NCBI GenBank assembly: GCA_033762255.1
Contig: JANRLT010000051.1
Span: 1 to 64,000 of the forward strand
DNA from: Pirellulales bacterium
GTDB taxonomy: Bacteria; Planctomycetota; Planctomycetia; Pirellulales; JALHPA01
DNA: 64,000 nt
Direction: 5' to 3'
Shown one piece after another: positions 1-9,633 of this stretch. Position numbers and translations under genes: made by a program. The notes beneath the pieces were generated by a model. That model saw only the letters and a list, made by a program, of their open reading frames with translations. It was not told the origin of the DNA and did no database searches. Each line of letters begins with the position of its first letter. The stretch's first letter is position 1.

Positions 1-34
1 CAGGATCGAACTTTCCAGCAAGGAACCGGAATAA

Positions 35-1390
35 ATGGCCAGTCTAAGTAAAACCGCCAAAGCGTATCGGATCGTTTTCATTCACCCAGGCGACCGACGC
101 CGACGCGCGATCTACTTACCCCTCACCAGCAAAGCCGGGGAGTTGGATAAGTGGAAAAGCCATATCGAGCATCTTGTGGTTTGCGCCGCTGATGAATCCC
201 AGGTCCCCCATGCCGCGACGGTCCGATGGTTAGGGGGACTCAGCGATGCACAACATGGCAAGCTGGTGAAGGCGGATTTGACAGACCCGCGACAAGCAGC
301 GATCCCCCAGGCCGTGGTAACGGTGGCCGATCATGCCAAAGACTATATGCGCCGCCATTCCATTCTTGCTAAATGGAAAGATAGCACGCGCCGCCGATGG
401 CAGTTATCGGTAAATAGCCTGATTCAGTTTTTGGGGGATCGTCCCATTGAATCAATAACACCCCGCGACGCCGCCGAGTATGGCGTCTGGTTGCGATCCC
501 CTCAGTCGCGCAAGTCTAAACACGGGGAAAACGCCGCCGATACAGGACTGGCCGAAAATACCGCCAGAAAACGGATCGGGGATTGCAAGCAAATTTTCGC
601 CGACGCCGTGGAACTAGGACTGATCCCGAAAAGCCATTTTGCCAAAATGACCGGCAAGGTGAAGTCTAACCTGAACCGCTATTTTTTCGTTACCCGCGAG
701 ATGTACGAAAAGTGTTTATCCGCATGCCGCACCCAGGAATGGCGTGTCATTATCGCAATGGGACGATACGCTCCGGTGCGCGGTGCCAGTGAGTTATGCG
801 AGATGACGTGGGGGGACGTGTTCTGGGATCAGAACCGCCTGCGGATCAGAACACCTAAAACAGAACGGTATGCTGGCAAGGAGGAAAAGATTGTCCCCCT
901 CTGGCCAGAAGTCCGCCGCGAGTTGGAAGCTTATTTTGAGGAACCCGGCAAGCCAGCTAAACGTCCCCACGAAAAGATATTTGTTCAACACCTGCGGCAA
1001 GGCAAGGACACCAATTTGGCGGAACCATTCCGCGATATTGTCATTCGCGCGGGACTAACCCCCTGGCCGAACATATTTAAAAACCTAAGGGATTCACGCT
1101 GCAATGAACTCCGCCAGATATTGCCCGAAACATTAGCGGCGGCGATTAGCGGCCATGACGTCCAGACCGCGCGGGATCATTATTGGGTGTTCACGGATGC
1201 CGACCTAGCCGACGCGCTCGAGAGGCATAATGCAGAGACAAAAAAGGTAGCGCACAAGGTAGCGCACTCAGGGGGTATTTCCGACTGTCTCACAGTTTCA
1301 CAAGATGAAAATTCCCCGCATTTACTGTCATTGCCAGTCAGTGAACATCTGTTCAATGGCCGCCCGGGGACTCGAACCCCGACGCCGTGA
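35..1390 (+). CDS. Tyrosine recombinase / phage-type integrase
   Basis: 451 residues. Integrases of this family cut and rejoin DNA at attachment sites. Seen: an N-terminal arm, a core-binding helical region around residues 95-205, and a catalytic half with Arg in APVRGASEL (about 250), NLRDSRCNEL (about 350), a GH pair and the nucleophile Tyr in DHYWVF (about 390). The usual HxxR His is replaced (KNLR); I recall this as normal for planctomycete integrases. An AAGGAA ribosome site precedes the ATG. The last 11 codons and the stop lie inside the 3' end of tRNA-Leu, so the C-terminal tail (GRPGTRTPTP) is antisense tRNA sequence. This places the gene at the end of an element that lies to the left of the window. 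Confidence 0.9.
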   Translation: MASLSKTAKAYRIVFIHPGDRRRRAIYLPLTSKAGELDKWKSHIEHLVVCAADESQVPHAATVRWLGGLSDAQHGKLVKADLTDPRQAAIPQAVVTVADHAKDYMRRHSILAKWKDSTRRRWQLSVNSLIQFLGDRPIESITPRDAAEYGVWLRSPQSRKSKHGENAADTGLAENTARKRIGDCKQIFADAVELGLIPKSHFAKMTGKVKSNLNRYFFVTREMYEKCLSACRTQEWRVIIAMGRYAPVRGASELCEMTWGDVFWDQNRLRIRTPKTERYAGKEEKIVPLWPEVRRELEAYFEEPGKPAKRPHEKIFVQHLRQGKDTNLAEPFRDIVIRAGLTPWPNIFKNLRDSRCNELRQILPETLAAAISGHDVQTARDHYWVFTDADLADALERHNAETKKVAHKVAHSGGISDCLTVSQDENSPHLLSLPVSEHLFNGRPGTRTPTP

Positions 1391-1400
1391 GGCACCAGAT
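1357..1400. other. Probable attachment-site core in the tRNA-Leu 3' end
   Basis: The integrase gene ends inside the 3' part of the tRNA gene, the usual arrangement for elements that integrate at tRNA 3' ends and rebuild the gene. The exact crossover cannot be fixed because the other attachment site lies outside the window. The 3' limit of the core is therefore approximate. Confidence 0.55.
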
Positions 1401-1438
1401 CCTAAGTCTGGCGTGTCTGCCAATTTCACCAGGCGGCC
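1357..1438 (-). tRNA. tRNA-Leu (anticodon TAG)
   Basis: 82 nt on the minus strand. A perfect 7-bp acceptor stem (GGCCGCC/GGCGGCC) is followed by TG, a D-arm with AAATTGGCAGA, an anticodon stem CCAGA/TCTGG with loop CTTAGGA (anticodon TAG, reading CUA), a long class-II variable arm, T-stem CGGGG/CCCCG with TTCGAGT, and discriminator A. CCA is not encoded. The 3' half is overlapped by the end of the integrase gene, making it the likely attachment site. Confidence 0.95.
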
Positions 1439-1473
1439 GAAATGCAATTTTCACAAATAACCAATCCACACTT

Positions 1474-1502
1474 ATTATAATGCGTTTTCCCTGACTGGTA
1501 AA
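1474..1502 (-). promoter_or_regulatory. Promoter of tRNA-Leu
   Basis: On the minus strand a perfect TATAAT (1474-1479) lies 17 bp downstream of TTTACC (1497-1502, 4 of 6 matches to TTGACA). The -10 box is 35 bp upstream of the tRNA 5' end, so transcription would start about 28-30 bp before the mature end, suitable for a tRNA precursor. Confidence 0.65.
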
Positions 1503-1727
1503 CGCGGCAAATCACGTGGATTTTTGCTAATATCAGACACAGTAGCATAGCTCTTGGCACAAAATCAAACACGGAACCAAAATTCCGTTCTTGGCTGAGA
1601 AAATTTTTGGTAATTAGGTTCGCGGATAGATCGGCATAAAAAGGAAAGGTGTCACACGGATGATGGAAACTGAATTAAGCTCGCGTTACACTTGCATTTC
1701 AACAAAATTGCGTGTGAAATCAACTTT

Positions 1728-2138
1728 ATGGAAATAAATCCTTATCAAGCTCCGCATACTGTCGATATGCCGAGGATGACAGAAGATACTAGCGGTTCAC
1801 AGAAAGAATTGCGACGCATCGCGGGCTTTTAAACGGGTGCCTTGGTTTGTATCTTAATTTATTTGGGGGCAATCGTACTAGGTTTATTTGTATCAGAGGA
1901 AATAGAGCGTCCCGTCAATCTCGCCGCTGGTATCGCTGGCTTGGTCTGCATCGTGTTTGTGTTTCGATTGGCGATGAAAATCTATGGCACCGGCATCGGA
2001 ATATTATTAGGAATATTGTTTTTGATCCCAGTGTTGGGATGAGTTGTACTGATTATTATTTTCCGTAAAGCAACCATTTTGCTTAAGTCTAACGGAATCA
2101 AAGTCGGTTTCCTGGGGGCATATCCCGAGCAAACATAA
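1728..2138 (+). pseudogene. Broken paralogue of the NPYxAP membrane protein
   Basis: One reading frame runs from ATG 1728 (MEINPYQAP) to TAA 2136 but is broken by in-frame TAA (1830-1832) and TGA (2040-2042). Read through, it gives 136 codons that align end to end with the intact 134-residue protein at 3581-3985: NPYQAP vs NPYEAP, FRLAMKIYG vs FMLAIKIYG, LIPVLG vs LIPIFG, and SNGIKVGFLGA vs KNGIKVGLLGA. Length is conserved and no frameshift is needed, so decay is by point mutation and probably recent. The two copies flank the VCBS-type gene. Confidence 0.8.
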
Positions 2139-2215
2139 ACCAAAAAATGAAATCATGCTTAACCATGACCATCCAGCATCCACGCCGCTTGTTTCCGCCG
2201 ATACCAGCGGCGGCT

Positions 2216-3469
2216 TTATTTGCCAGCGGCGTCTTTGTTAGCCCCTGCCTCGTTCCAGTAAATCCGCACATTCTTGGTCGCGCGGCCGCAGGCGACAATG
2301 TCCACCCGCCCATCGCCGTTTAGGTCCGCCGCGGCGGCATCCTCGACCGCCACGCCCCCCGGATCGACAATCTGCCGCCGCCACGCCGTACCACCGGGTT
2401 GTTGGGGGTCGGGGGTTGGATCATAAATGCGGATTCCGCTGCGAAATTGCTCGCTTTGCTGATCACGCACGCCGATGACCAGTTCCTCGGCCGGGTCGTC
2501 GTCCAGGTTGGCACACCAAACGGCGTGCCCCCAGAGGAGTTGTTCGTCAATGACATTTCGCTGCCACAATTCGCCCGCCTTTGATGGTGGCGTATACACC
2601 ACCACCTGAAAGCCGTGCCACGGCTCAATGGTGGCGATGTAATTGCTCTCGTTGTTCAATCTGCCCAGCTTTACCTCGCTGGCTCCCTTATTGGGCGTGG
2701 TGTCTTGATTGCCAGCACCCAACTTTTCCACTTGCCAAGAACCACTGGCTGTAGGCGTTAGTTGATGCACGCCCTCAAAGCTAACGAGCAGCATTTCCAG
2801 TTTACCATCGCGATTGACATCGCAGGGCCACAAATTATGCGTGACATGCAGCGTTTCGTTGATGACTTCCGGCACCCAGGGATCTTTGCCGGGATTGGCG
2901 GGGATCTTGTAGCGGAGAATTCGGACGCCGGACTCGGCAAAGTGGGGCTTGGTGGTTCCGCGTCCGAGTAGCGGCGCGCAGTATAACTCGGGCTGTCCAT
3001 CGTTATCAAAATCGGCAAAACGCATTCGATGCATGGTCGGTTCGCTACCGATGGAAAGGACGTCCCAGGGATCGTCGAGTGTTTTGCCCCGCCGCAGCCA
3101 CTGCAGGGTGCCGCCGGTGGAAGTGTCCGCCGGTCGCCAAGCCGCCCCCAGGGCAAAGTCCAACTGCCCGTCGGCATCGATATCCGCCGGAGCGATGCAT
3201 ACATTATCCCGCTCGGTTTGCCCCGCCGCGATAATCGTGCGGCGCTTCCAAGTGGGATTTTCGTACCAAACAACGCGATCGGCATCTACCACGACAATGT
3301 CGGTTTGGGCGTCGGCATTGACATCGCACAGGGAAACGGCATAGCCGATGGTAAGCTGGGTTTCGATTTCCTGGGTGCGCCACGGACTGGCTGGTTCCGC
3401 GGCAAAAAGGGGGATTGCGGGGATGCAAAATAAAATTGCTCGACTAAGCTGGTTTAGGCGTGTCATCAT
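2216..3469 (-). CDS. Secreted FG-GAP/VCBS-repeat protein
   Basis: About 417 residues from MMTRLNQL; the reading frame is open 17 codons further upstream, but a signal peptide (hydrophobic RAILFCIPAIPLFA, then AEP) fits this start. The mature part has repeated blade-like motifs of Ca-binding type: DVNADAQTDIVVVD, DIDADGQLDFALG, DFDNDGQPELYCAP, DVNRDGKLEMLLV, DLNGDGRVDIVACG. These are typical of seven-blade beta-propeller FG-GAP repeats in extracellular planctomycete proteins. The substrate is unknown. It is flanked by the dead and live NPYxAP genes on the other strand, so it is a separate unit. Confidence 0.8.
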   Translation of the reverse strand: MMTRLNQLSRAILFCIPAIPLFAAEPASPWRTQEIETQLTIGYAVSLCDVNADAQTDIVVVDADRVVWYENPTWKRRTIIAAGQTERDNVCIAPADIDADGQLDFALGAAWRPADTSTGGTLQWLRRGKTLDDPWDVLSIGSEPTMHRMRFADFDNDGQPELYCAPLLGRGTTKPHFAESGVRILRYKIPANPGKDPWVPEVINETLHVTHNLWPCDVNRDGKLEMLLVSFEGVHQLTPTASGSWQVEKLGAGNQDTTPNKGASEVKLGRLNNESNYIATIEPWHGFQVVVYTPPSKAGELWQRNVIDEQLLWGHAVWCANLDDDPAEELVIGVRDQQSEQFRSGIRIYDPTPDPQQPGGTAWRRQIVDPGGVAVEDAAAADLNGDGRVDIVACGRATKNVRIYWNEAGANKDAAGK

Positions 3470-3580
3470 GTTTTCTGTAAAAGTAAAATCCATATTGTTT
3501 CGAGTAGAATTAAGGTACAATGTTTTTTCTAACTATGGCAACTGATTTCTAGAATAATCTCAATTCATTTAGGTTATAAA

Positions 3581-3985
3581 ATGCAGTCCAATCCCTATGA
3601 AGCTCCTCAAGTAATCGAAACCGCAACCTTGGAGGATGCGGGAAATGCCACCGCAGCGGACCTGCCAAGAATTATCTCCTCGCAAAAAGGTCTGCTGTTT
3701 TGCATTCTGTTCCAGTTGATTTTGATGGTCGCCACATTTTTATTACCCCCGCAATTAGGCATTTTTACCAGCCTAGCCTCGATCATCATCAGCATCATCG
3801 GCGCGGTCTTTGTCTTTATGCTCGCCATCAAAATCTATGGCCAAGGGACCGGCATTCTTATGGGTATTCTTACGTTGATCCCCATCTTTGGCCTGATCGT
3901 GCTCTTGTTTGTGAATCAAAAGGCCACTTCAATCTTGCAAAAAAATGGCATTAAAGTTGGATTGTTAGGCGCCAAATCAAATTAG
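3581..3985 (+). CDS. Small NPYxAP-type membrane protein
   Basis: 134 residues. The N-terminus reads MQSNPYEAPQ, a motif I associate with many planctomycete membrane proteins. Then come two hydrophobic segments (about 38-58 and 64-88), a short polar turn (MLAIKIYGQGTG), a third hydrophobic stretch (about 92-112) and a basic tail. No catalytic motif is visible and the function is unknown. The broken copy at 1728-2138 is its paralogue, arisen by duplication or left from a tandem pair. Confidence 0.75.
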   Translation: MQSNPYEAPQVIETATLEDAGNATAADLPRIISSQKGLLFCILFQLILMVATFLLPPQLGIFTSLASIIISIIGAVFVFMLAIKIYGQGTGILMGILTLIPIFGLIVLLFVNQKATSILQKNGIKVGLLGAKSN

Positions 3986-4021
3986 CACCTAAGGCTCTTT
4001 TACTTTCCATTCCTCTTAACC

Positions 4022-4636
4022 ATGCGAATCCTCGGCATTCTGGGCGGCGTCGCCAGCGGCAAAAGTTTTGTCGCCCGGACGCTCGTGGGCTGGGGGGGGG
4101 TATGGCTCAATGCCGACCAGGCCGGGCACCAGGTCCTGCGGCAACCCGACATTCGCGACCAATTGGTTGCCCGTTGGGGAAAATCCATCATCGATGAAAC
4201 GGGCGAAATTTCCCGTTCCGCCGTGGCCGCTATCGTTTTTGGCGACACGCCCACCGCCCCCCAGGAACTCAAGTGGCTGGAAAGCGTCAGCCATCCCCGT
4301 ATTCGGCAATTGTTAGAATCTCAATTGTCGGAGTTACGCCGCCAAAATGTCCCGTTGGCGATTTTAGACGCGCCGGTCATGTTAAAAAGCGGCTGGGACG
4401 CCTTATGCGATTTTATCCTTTTTGTGGATTGCCCCCGCGAAATCCGCTTGCAACGGGCACTTACCCGCCCTGGCTGGACAGAGGCCCAATTTGCCGCGCG
4501 GGAGGCCGCCCAGGAGCCTCTGGAGGTAAAAAAATCCCGGGCGGATTTTTCCCTAGATAATTCCGGGACCGCCGAATATACTGAACAGCAGTTGAGAAAG
4601 CTGTGGACCGACTGGACAGGCTTTGCTCCTCTTTGA
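4022..4636 (+). CDS. coaE: Dephospho-CoA kinase
   Basis: 204 residues, the usual size. It phosphorylates the 3'-OH of dephospho-CoA with ATP, the last step of CoA synthesis. Seen: P-loop GGVASGKS at residues 8-15, the NADQAGH substrate segment near 36, LDAPVMLKSGWD near 115 (family LxxPLLxExG), and a lid region RALTRPGWTEAQFAAR near 150. The preceding step, coaD, lies at 31233-31736 in the same window but not in the same operon. Confidence 0.92.
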   Translation: MRILGILGGVASGKSFVARTLVGWGGVWLNADQAGHQVLRQPDIRDQLVARWGKSIIDETGEISRSAVAAIVFGDTPTAPQELKWLESVSHPRIRQLLESQLSELRRQNVPLAILDAPVMLKSGWDALCDFILFVDCPREIRLQRALTRPGWTEAQFAAREAAQEPLEVKKSRADFSLDNSGTAEYTEQQLRKLWTDWTGFAPL

Positions 4637-5027
4637 TCGCCGCCAGCCCAGTTTCCGGGTGCCCGCCGGCGAAACCTGTCCAGTAACCCGCGGTTTGATC
4701 AATTGTGCCACAGGATGTTTGGCCTCCCGCCTGAGACATTTTTCCCCGGATGGGAAACTCCATTCCCCCTGCGCGTTCGCGAATCGGCTAGCTGGCCGTC
4801 AGCTAAGTTGGCCGATCCCCAAATGATTGGGCATTCACCGATGCAGCTTGCGCTTTTCCATTTTTGGGATTGTGCACAATTTTTGCACGTCTGGATTGGT
4901 TGTTTTTGCCAGCTGGCAGTCCTCGCATGTTACAACGACCCGACCAAGTGACCGGCGCTTGGCATTTTTTACCAATTTTTTTCAATTAATTCGTGGATTG
5001 CCGCAACTCCTGTGGGGAGTTTTCTTT
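4637..5027. other. Gene-free leader upstream of rho
   Basis: 391 bp between coaE and rho. The rho frame happens to stay open back to 4827, but that stretch does not look like protein. No clear promoter, riboswitch or terminator was found. A long leader before rho is compatible with rho autoregulation, known in other bacteria, but nothing here proves it. Confidence 0.5.
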
Positions 5028-6794
5028 ATGCCTGAATCACGCAGTTCCAAATCTCGTAAGCCAGCGGCGGAATCAGCAAATGTGGCGGCGAAGTCGGTAG
5101 CTCCCCCGTTGGATCCGCCTGGCTCCGCCAGCACGCCCGCAGGTACGACGCCCACGCCGCATATTTCGTTAGCTACCACCGTTGATCCCGGCGAGTCCCC
5201 CGCGGCCAGAACCACCCCCCCTGGATCCGCATCCCGACCGGGAGGTGGAGCAAAGTTTGAGTCTCCGCTGCGGGCCCACCTCAATAAAGAAACAAGCCAA
5301 ACTCCGGAAGCTGCGACTGGTAAAAAAGGAGATAGCGAAAAAGTTGTTGCTCGAACCGCCAGCCATCCGGGCGAAAAAAACGACAAAACGGATAAAAGCC
5401 AAAAAGATAAGCAGCGCGAGCGCCAACGCGAACAAGAACCGCTTTCCCTGGCGGAGGAAATTGCGGAACAACTGGACCGCACCGGGGTTTTGCCGGGTGA
5501 TGAATTAGCGGAATTGGCCAAGCAACACCCCGGCTCCAACCTGGGCGAATTGCAGCGGATGTCCATGCCCGAACTGATGGAAGAGGCCCGGCGCGCGGAA
5601 TTGGCCGACATTACCGGCGTCAAAAAGCAGGATTTGATTTTTCAACTGCTAAAACACCGGGTCAAAATGAATGGCCTGATGTATGGCGAGGGAACGCTAG
5701 AGATTTTGCCGGACGGGTTTGGCTTTTTGCGCAGCCCCGACTACCACTACATCAGTTGCCCGGACGATATTTATATTTCCCCCAGCCAAATTCGCCGCTT
5801 TGGACTAAAAACCGGCACCACGGTGACGGGCCAAATTCGCCCGCCCAAGGAAAACGAGCGCTATTTTGCCATGTTGCGGGTGGAATCCATCAATTACCGG
5901 GACCCGACAGAGGTTCATAGCAAAATCGGATTTGATGATCTGACGCCGTTGCACCCGGATTTGCGAATTCGGTTGGAAACCACCCAAAATGAGCTAGAGA
6001 CGCGGGTAATTGACCTGATCGTGCCGATCGGCTTTGGCCAGCGGGGGTTGATTGTCAGTCCGCCGCGCGCGGGCAAGACGATCCTACTGCAAAAAATGGC
6101 CAAGGCGGTCCTGGCCAATTATCCCGACAGCTTCGTGATTATGCTGTTGATTGACGAACGCCCCGAGGAAGTGACCGACATGGAGCGCGAGATCAAGGGG
6201 CGAAATTGCGAAGTAATCAGCTCCACCTTTGACGAGCCAGCCGCGCGGCATATCCAAGTCAGCGAAATGGTGCTGGAAAAGGCCAAACGCCTGGTCGAAT
6301 ATGGCCATCAGGTGGTGATCTTTTTGGATTCGATCACGCGGCTAGCGCGGGCGTGGAATTCCGAAATTCCCAGTTCCGGCAAGCTCCTGAGCGGCGGTGT
6401 CGATGCCAACGCCCTGCAAGCCCCCAAAAAGTTTTTTGGCTCCGCCCGCAAGGTGGAGGAAGGGGGCTCGTTGACAATTATCGGCACGGCCCTGGTCGAG
6501 ACGGGCAGCATGATGGATACGGTGATTTTTGAAGAGTTTAAGGGGACGGGCAACCAAGAAATTGTCTTGGACCGCAAAATGGCGGATAAACGGATTTGGC
6601 CGGCGATCGATATCAACCGCAGTGGCACGCGCCGCGAAGAACGGTTGCTGGATCCTGACGAATACCGCCGGATTTGCGTGTTGCGGCGGGTGCTGCACGA
6701 CATGAATCCGCCCGACGCCATGGAAATGCTGACCACCCGCATGGCCAAGACCAAAACCAACGCCGAGTTTCTGATGAGCATGAAATCGTCATAA
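5028..6794 (+). CDS. rho: Transcription termination factor Rho
   Basis: 588 residues from ATG 5028, preceded by GGGGAG at 9 bp. Rho is a hexameric RNA-dependent ATPase that ends transcripts. Residues 1-140 are a low-complexity Pro/Ala/Lys-rich extension. Then come a Rho_N helical region ([14 protein letters not shown] to about 210), the RNA-binding cold-shock-like domain ([14 protein letters not shown], about 221), and the ATPase with Walker A SPPRAGKT (about 343) and Walker [14 protein letters not shown] (about 428). The N-terminal insertion makes it longer than the 419 residues of E. coli Rho; such extensions are common in high-GC phyla. Confidence 0.96.
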   Translation: MPESRSSKSRKPAAESANVAAKSVAPPLDPPGSASTPAGTTPTPHISLATTVDPGESPAARTTPPGSASRPGGGAKFESPLRAHLNKETSQTPEAATGKKGDSEKVVARTASHPGEKNDKTDKSQKDKQRERQREQEPLSLAEEIAEQLDRTGVLPGDELAELAKQHPGSNLGELQRMSMPELMEEARRAELADITGVKKQDLIFQLLKHRVKMNGLMYGEGTLEILPDGFGFLRSPDYHYISCPDDIYISPSQIRRFGLKTGTTVTGQIRPPKENERYFAMLRVESINYRDPTEVHSKIGFDDLTPLHPDLRIRLETTQNELETRVIDLIVPIGFGQRGLIVSPPRAGKTILLQKMAKAVLANYPDSFVIMLLIDERPEEVTDMEREIKGRNCEVISSTFDEPAARHIQVSEMVLEKAKRLVEYGHQVVIFLDSITRLARAWNSEIPSSGKLLSGGVDANALQAPKKFFGSARKVEEGGSLTIIGTALVETGSMMDTVIFEEFKGTGNQEIVLDRKMADKRIWPAIDINRSGTRREERLLDPDEYRRICVLRRVLHDMNPPDAMEMLTTRMAKTKTNAEFLMSMKSS

Positions 6795-6858
6795 CTCCCC
6801 GCTGGGGGCTCTCACCAAGTTCTTTCGTTCAACAATTACATCTTCTCCGCGCCTAACC

Positions 6859-7401
6859 ATGCCCTCTAAAACAAACTCTAAACAAAAACAACCCCGGGTT
6901 TTCTTGCCAAAAATAGAAGGTCGTAATAACTTTATTGGCGTGGTCGTATCTAAATACAACGAAGCGGTCACGTCCAAATTGCTCGCGGGAACATTGGAAA
7001 CTTTGCAGGCCCATCATGTCGACCCGGAAAACATCGATGTCGTCTGGGTGCCCGGGGCGTTTGAATTGCCGCTTATGGCGTCGCGAATGCTGCAAGCGGA
7101 GGAATACAACGCGCTCATTTGTCTGGGAGCTGTCATCCGGGGCGAAACCACGCATGATCAGCATATAAATCGCGCGGTCAGTATCGCTTTGATGAACGCC
7201 GGCCTGTTAAATTCCCGACCGGTGGCCTTTGGACTGTTGACGTGCGACACCTTGGAGCAAGCGCTGAATCGCGCGGGGGGAAGTCATGGCAACAAAGGGG
7301 CCGAATGCGCGCTATCCGCGCTGCAAATGATTTCCTTACTGGATGAATTCCCGTTGCCAGATATGCCCGATATTTTTAACAGCATGGATGACGAGGTGTA
7401 A
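6859..7401 (+). CDS. ribH: 6,7-dimethyl-8-ribityllumazine synthase
   Basis: 180 residues. It condenses the ribityl-aminopyrimidine with dihydroxybutanone phosphate in the penultimate step of riboflavin synthesis, usually as a 60-mer or pentamer. Seen: VVVSKYNEAVTSKLL near 30, GAFELP near 65, GAVIRGETTH with the conserved catalytic His near 100, and the GNKGAECALSALQM helix near 145. The first 20 residues are a Lys/Gln-rich extension. It lies 64 bp after rho and 152 bp before nusB. Confidence 0.95.
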   Translation: MPSKTNSKQKQPRVFLPKIEGRNNFIGVVVSKYNEAVTSKLLAGTLETLQAHHVDPENIDVVWVPGAFELPLMASRMLQAEEYNALICLGAVIRGETTHDQHINRAVSIALMNAGLLNSRPVAFGLLTCDTLEQALNRAGGSHGNKGAECALSALQMISLLDEFPLPDMPDIFNSMDDEV

Positions 7402-7553
7402 CCTTGCCGGTTTCCCGCCGGTGGTCAAATTTTGCCGGATTTCGCCCCCTCCGCAGCGACACATTATTCTAAAATTCATCGGCATGTAGTTTTGACGCGG
7501 GATGATTTTTCCCGCGACTCGCCAAATCAGCGCGCATCCTGTAAAATTTTTAT

Positions 7554-7994
7554 ATGGCACGCCGTACCCGAGCACGTGAAGTCGCTTTGCAGGTCCTATT
7601 TCAGGACGATTTGAATCCCGGTCATAACCCCGCGGAGGCGGACGCCTTTTTGGTTCGCCGCCTGCGCGAGGAAGAACTGGTGGAGTTCGCCCGCGCGCTC
7701 ATTTCGGGCGTGCGCCGCAATCGGCAGGAACTCGACGATATGCTGGGCAAGACCGCGGATAACTGGACCGTCAACCGCATGGCGGTGACCGACCGTAACG
7801 TCCTGCGGCTCGGCGCGTACGAAATTCTTTTTTATGGCACGCCCGACCGGGTCGCCATCAATGAGGCGGTCGATCTTGCCAAACGTTTTGGCTCCAGCCA
7901 TTCCGGACCTTTTGTGAATGGCATCTTAGATCGTTTTTTGGCTGGTCACCGCAAGGACGACACCCCGGATGGTCCGGCCTCCCCCGCCGGTTAA
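7554..7994 (+). CDS. nusB: Transcription antitermination protein NusB
   Basis: 146 residues, all-helical. NusB with NusE binds boxA in rRNA leaders. Seen: N-terminal ARRTRAREVALQVLFQ, the family signature LRLGAYEILF, and VAINEAVDLAKRFG followed by FVNGILDRF. The neighbours are ribH upstream (the common ribH-nusB pairing) and ftsY, which begins 37 bp after the stop. Confidence 0.95.
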   Translation: MARRTRAREVALQVLFQDDLNPGHNPAEADAFLVRRLREEELVEFARALISGVRRNRQELDDMLGKTADNWTVNRMAVTDRNVLRLGAYEILFYGTPDRVAINEAVDLAKRFGSSHSGPFVNGILDRFLAGHRKDDTPDGPASPAG

Positions 7995-8031
7995 CTTTTT
8001 TCACTTTTGCAATATCAGCTTATCGCCCGCT

Positions 8032-9114
8032 ATGGGACTATTTGATTTATTTAAGAAAGCGCCCGCCTCTCCCCCGTCCCCGACGGTCGATGCGCCACGG
8101 GCCGCGGACTTGCCCGCCGAGGCGGATTCCCCCTTGGCCGGTTCCCGGGAACAACCCGCCAGTGAAACGCCCCCCACCAAAAAATCCTGGCTGGCGCGCA
8201 TCCGCGACAGTTTGCACAAAACGTCGCAAATACTCAACACCGACATCCGCGACCTATTTAAAGCCCAGGGGCAGCTCCTGGATGATGAATTTTTAGATAA
8301 GTTACGCGCGATCCTGATCAAAACCGACATGGGCCCCGCCGCGGCCAATAAAATTTGCGAGCGGGTGCAACGCGATTTTCGCGCTCGCGTCCTGACCATG
8401 CGGGACCTTTTAGCCAGTGTGGAGGCGGAACTGCTGGAACTGCTCGCCCAAGAGGGGGGCGAACTACGCCGCAATCCGGCTGGGCCGACGATAATTATGG
8501 TGGCGGGGGTGAATGGCTCGGGAAAGACCACCTCCATTGCCAAACTTACCCGGATGTTTCGGCAGCGGGGGGAACGCGTCATTCTGGGGGCGGGGGACAC
8601 CTTTCGCGCGGCGGCGGTCCAGCAACTGACCATCTGGGCGGAACGCCTGGGGGCAGAGATTGTCACCGCGGGGCAGGGGGCCGACCCAGCCAGCGTCGCC
8701 CACCGGGCGGTGGACACCGCCATCACGGGAAATTATGACGTCTGCATCGTTGACACCGCCGGACGGCTGCAAACTCAGCAAAATCTGATGGACGAATTGG
8801 GGAAAATCCACCGCGTCATCGGCAAACGGCTCCCCGATGCCCCGCACGAGGTGCTGTTGGTATTGGATGGGACTAGCGGTCAAAACGCAATCAGCCAGGC
8901 ACGGGGCTTTACCGCGGCGGTCAATTGCACGGGAATTGTGCTAAGTAAAATTGATGGCACGGCCAAAGGGGGCGTGGTGATCCCCATCCGACAGCAGTTT
9001 GGCCTGCCGGTCAAATTCGTGGGGGTGGGGGAACAAGCGGACGATCTGATTCCCTTTTCGCCGCAAACCTTTGTCCAGGCACTCTTTAGCGGCTTGACCG
9101 AGGAATTGGGCTAA
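8032..9114 (+). CDS. ftsY: Signal recognition particle receptor FtsY
   Basis: 360 residues from MGLFDLFKK; an upstream in-frame ATG at 7969 overlaps nusB and is unlikely. FtsY docks SRP-ribosome complexes at the membrane. Seen: a Pro/Ala-rich acidic A-region of about 55 residues, the N-domain, then the GTPase G-domain with GVNGSGKTT (about 158), GDTFRAAAVQQL, DTAGRLQ (about 240), SKIDGTAKGG (about 305) and GVGEQADDL. The short A-domain is typical outside the enterobacteria. Confidence 0.95.
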   Translation: MGLFDLFKKAPASPPSPTVDAPRAADLPAEADSPLAGSREQPASETPPTKKSWLARIRDSLHKTSQILNTDIRDLFKAQGQLLDDEFLDKLRAILIKTDMGPAAANKICERVQRDFRARVLTMRDLLASVEAELLELLAQEGGELRRNPAGPTIIMVAGVNGSGKTTSIAKLTRMFRQRGERVILGAGDTFRAAAVQQLTIWAERLGAEIVTAGQGADPASVAHRAVDTAITGNYDVCIVDTAGRLQTQQNLMDELGKIHRVIGKRLPDAPHEVLLVLDGTSGQNAISQARGFTAAVNCTGIVLSKIDGTAKGGVVIPIRQQFGLPVKFVGVGEQADDLIPFSPQTFVQALFSGLTEELG

Positions 9115-9633
9115 TTCTCTTGCCATATTTTGCACATCAGCAGCAGAAGCGTTATGTTAATGCTCATTCTAACTAAAGGTTTAACAAAGCAAGTCTGCTA
9201 GCAGGGTTGTTGGTATTTTGATCATCAGCCGCTCAATGAGTCGGCGGTAATTCTTTTCTAACCGGCATAAATTACCATAATGCCCTCCCCCGGGGACCAG
9301 TTCATGGCGCTCCCTTGGGTGCAAATAAATCAATGTTGGCCAATCGGCAGAGATTACCTAATCGGTAAAGTCGACTGGGGAGGCTCTGGTCAGGATCAGA
9401 ACAGCCGTCAAGGTTTCGCAAAAATAGCCGAAAGCTGTGCCATGATTGCACAAAGTAGCTGATTTCTCTGAAATTGCGTTTGTAACGGGGACGATACGAT
9501 TTTCAGCATCATAGCCCGGTAGAAAAATTGGCGGCTGGAGCTCGGATGCACCTGCCAAACAGGTATCCACCTGATGCGTGTGTATGGAACACACGGTAAT
9601 TTCCCGTTTCCTCAATGGACTGGAGTCACGGAC
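9115..9633. other. Intergenic region upstream of the porin gene
   Basis: 519 bp between ftsY and the porin start. It presumably holds the porin promoter and leader, but I could not pick out a convincing -35/-10 pair. Only the GGAG-type ribosome site just before ATG 9634 is clear. The small open frames here lack protein-like composition. Confidence 0.4.

Noticed and set aside
1830-2042. Recoding (e.g. selenocysteine) to explain stops in the NPYxAP copy
   Set aside because: One stop is TAA, there is no visible recoding element, and the intact paralogue has ordinary codons there.
4827-5027. In-frame upstream extension of rho by 67 codons
   Set aside because: Sequence is Cys/Trp/Phe-rich without protein character, and a good ribosome site precedes ATG 5028.
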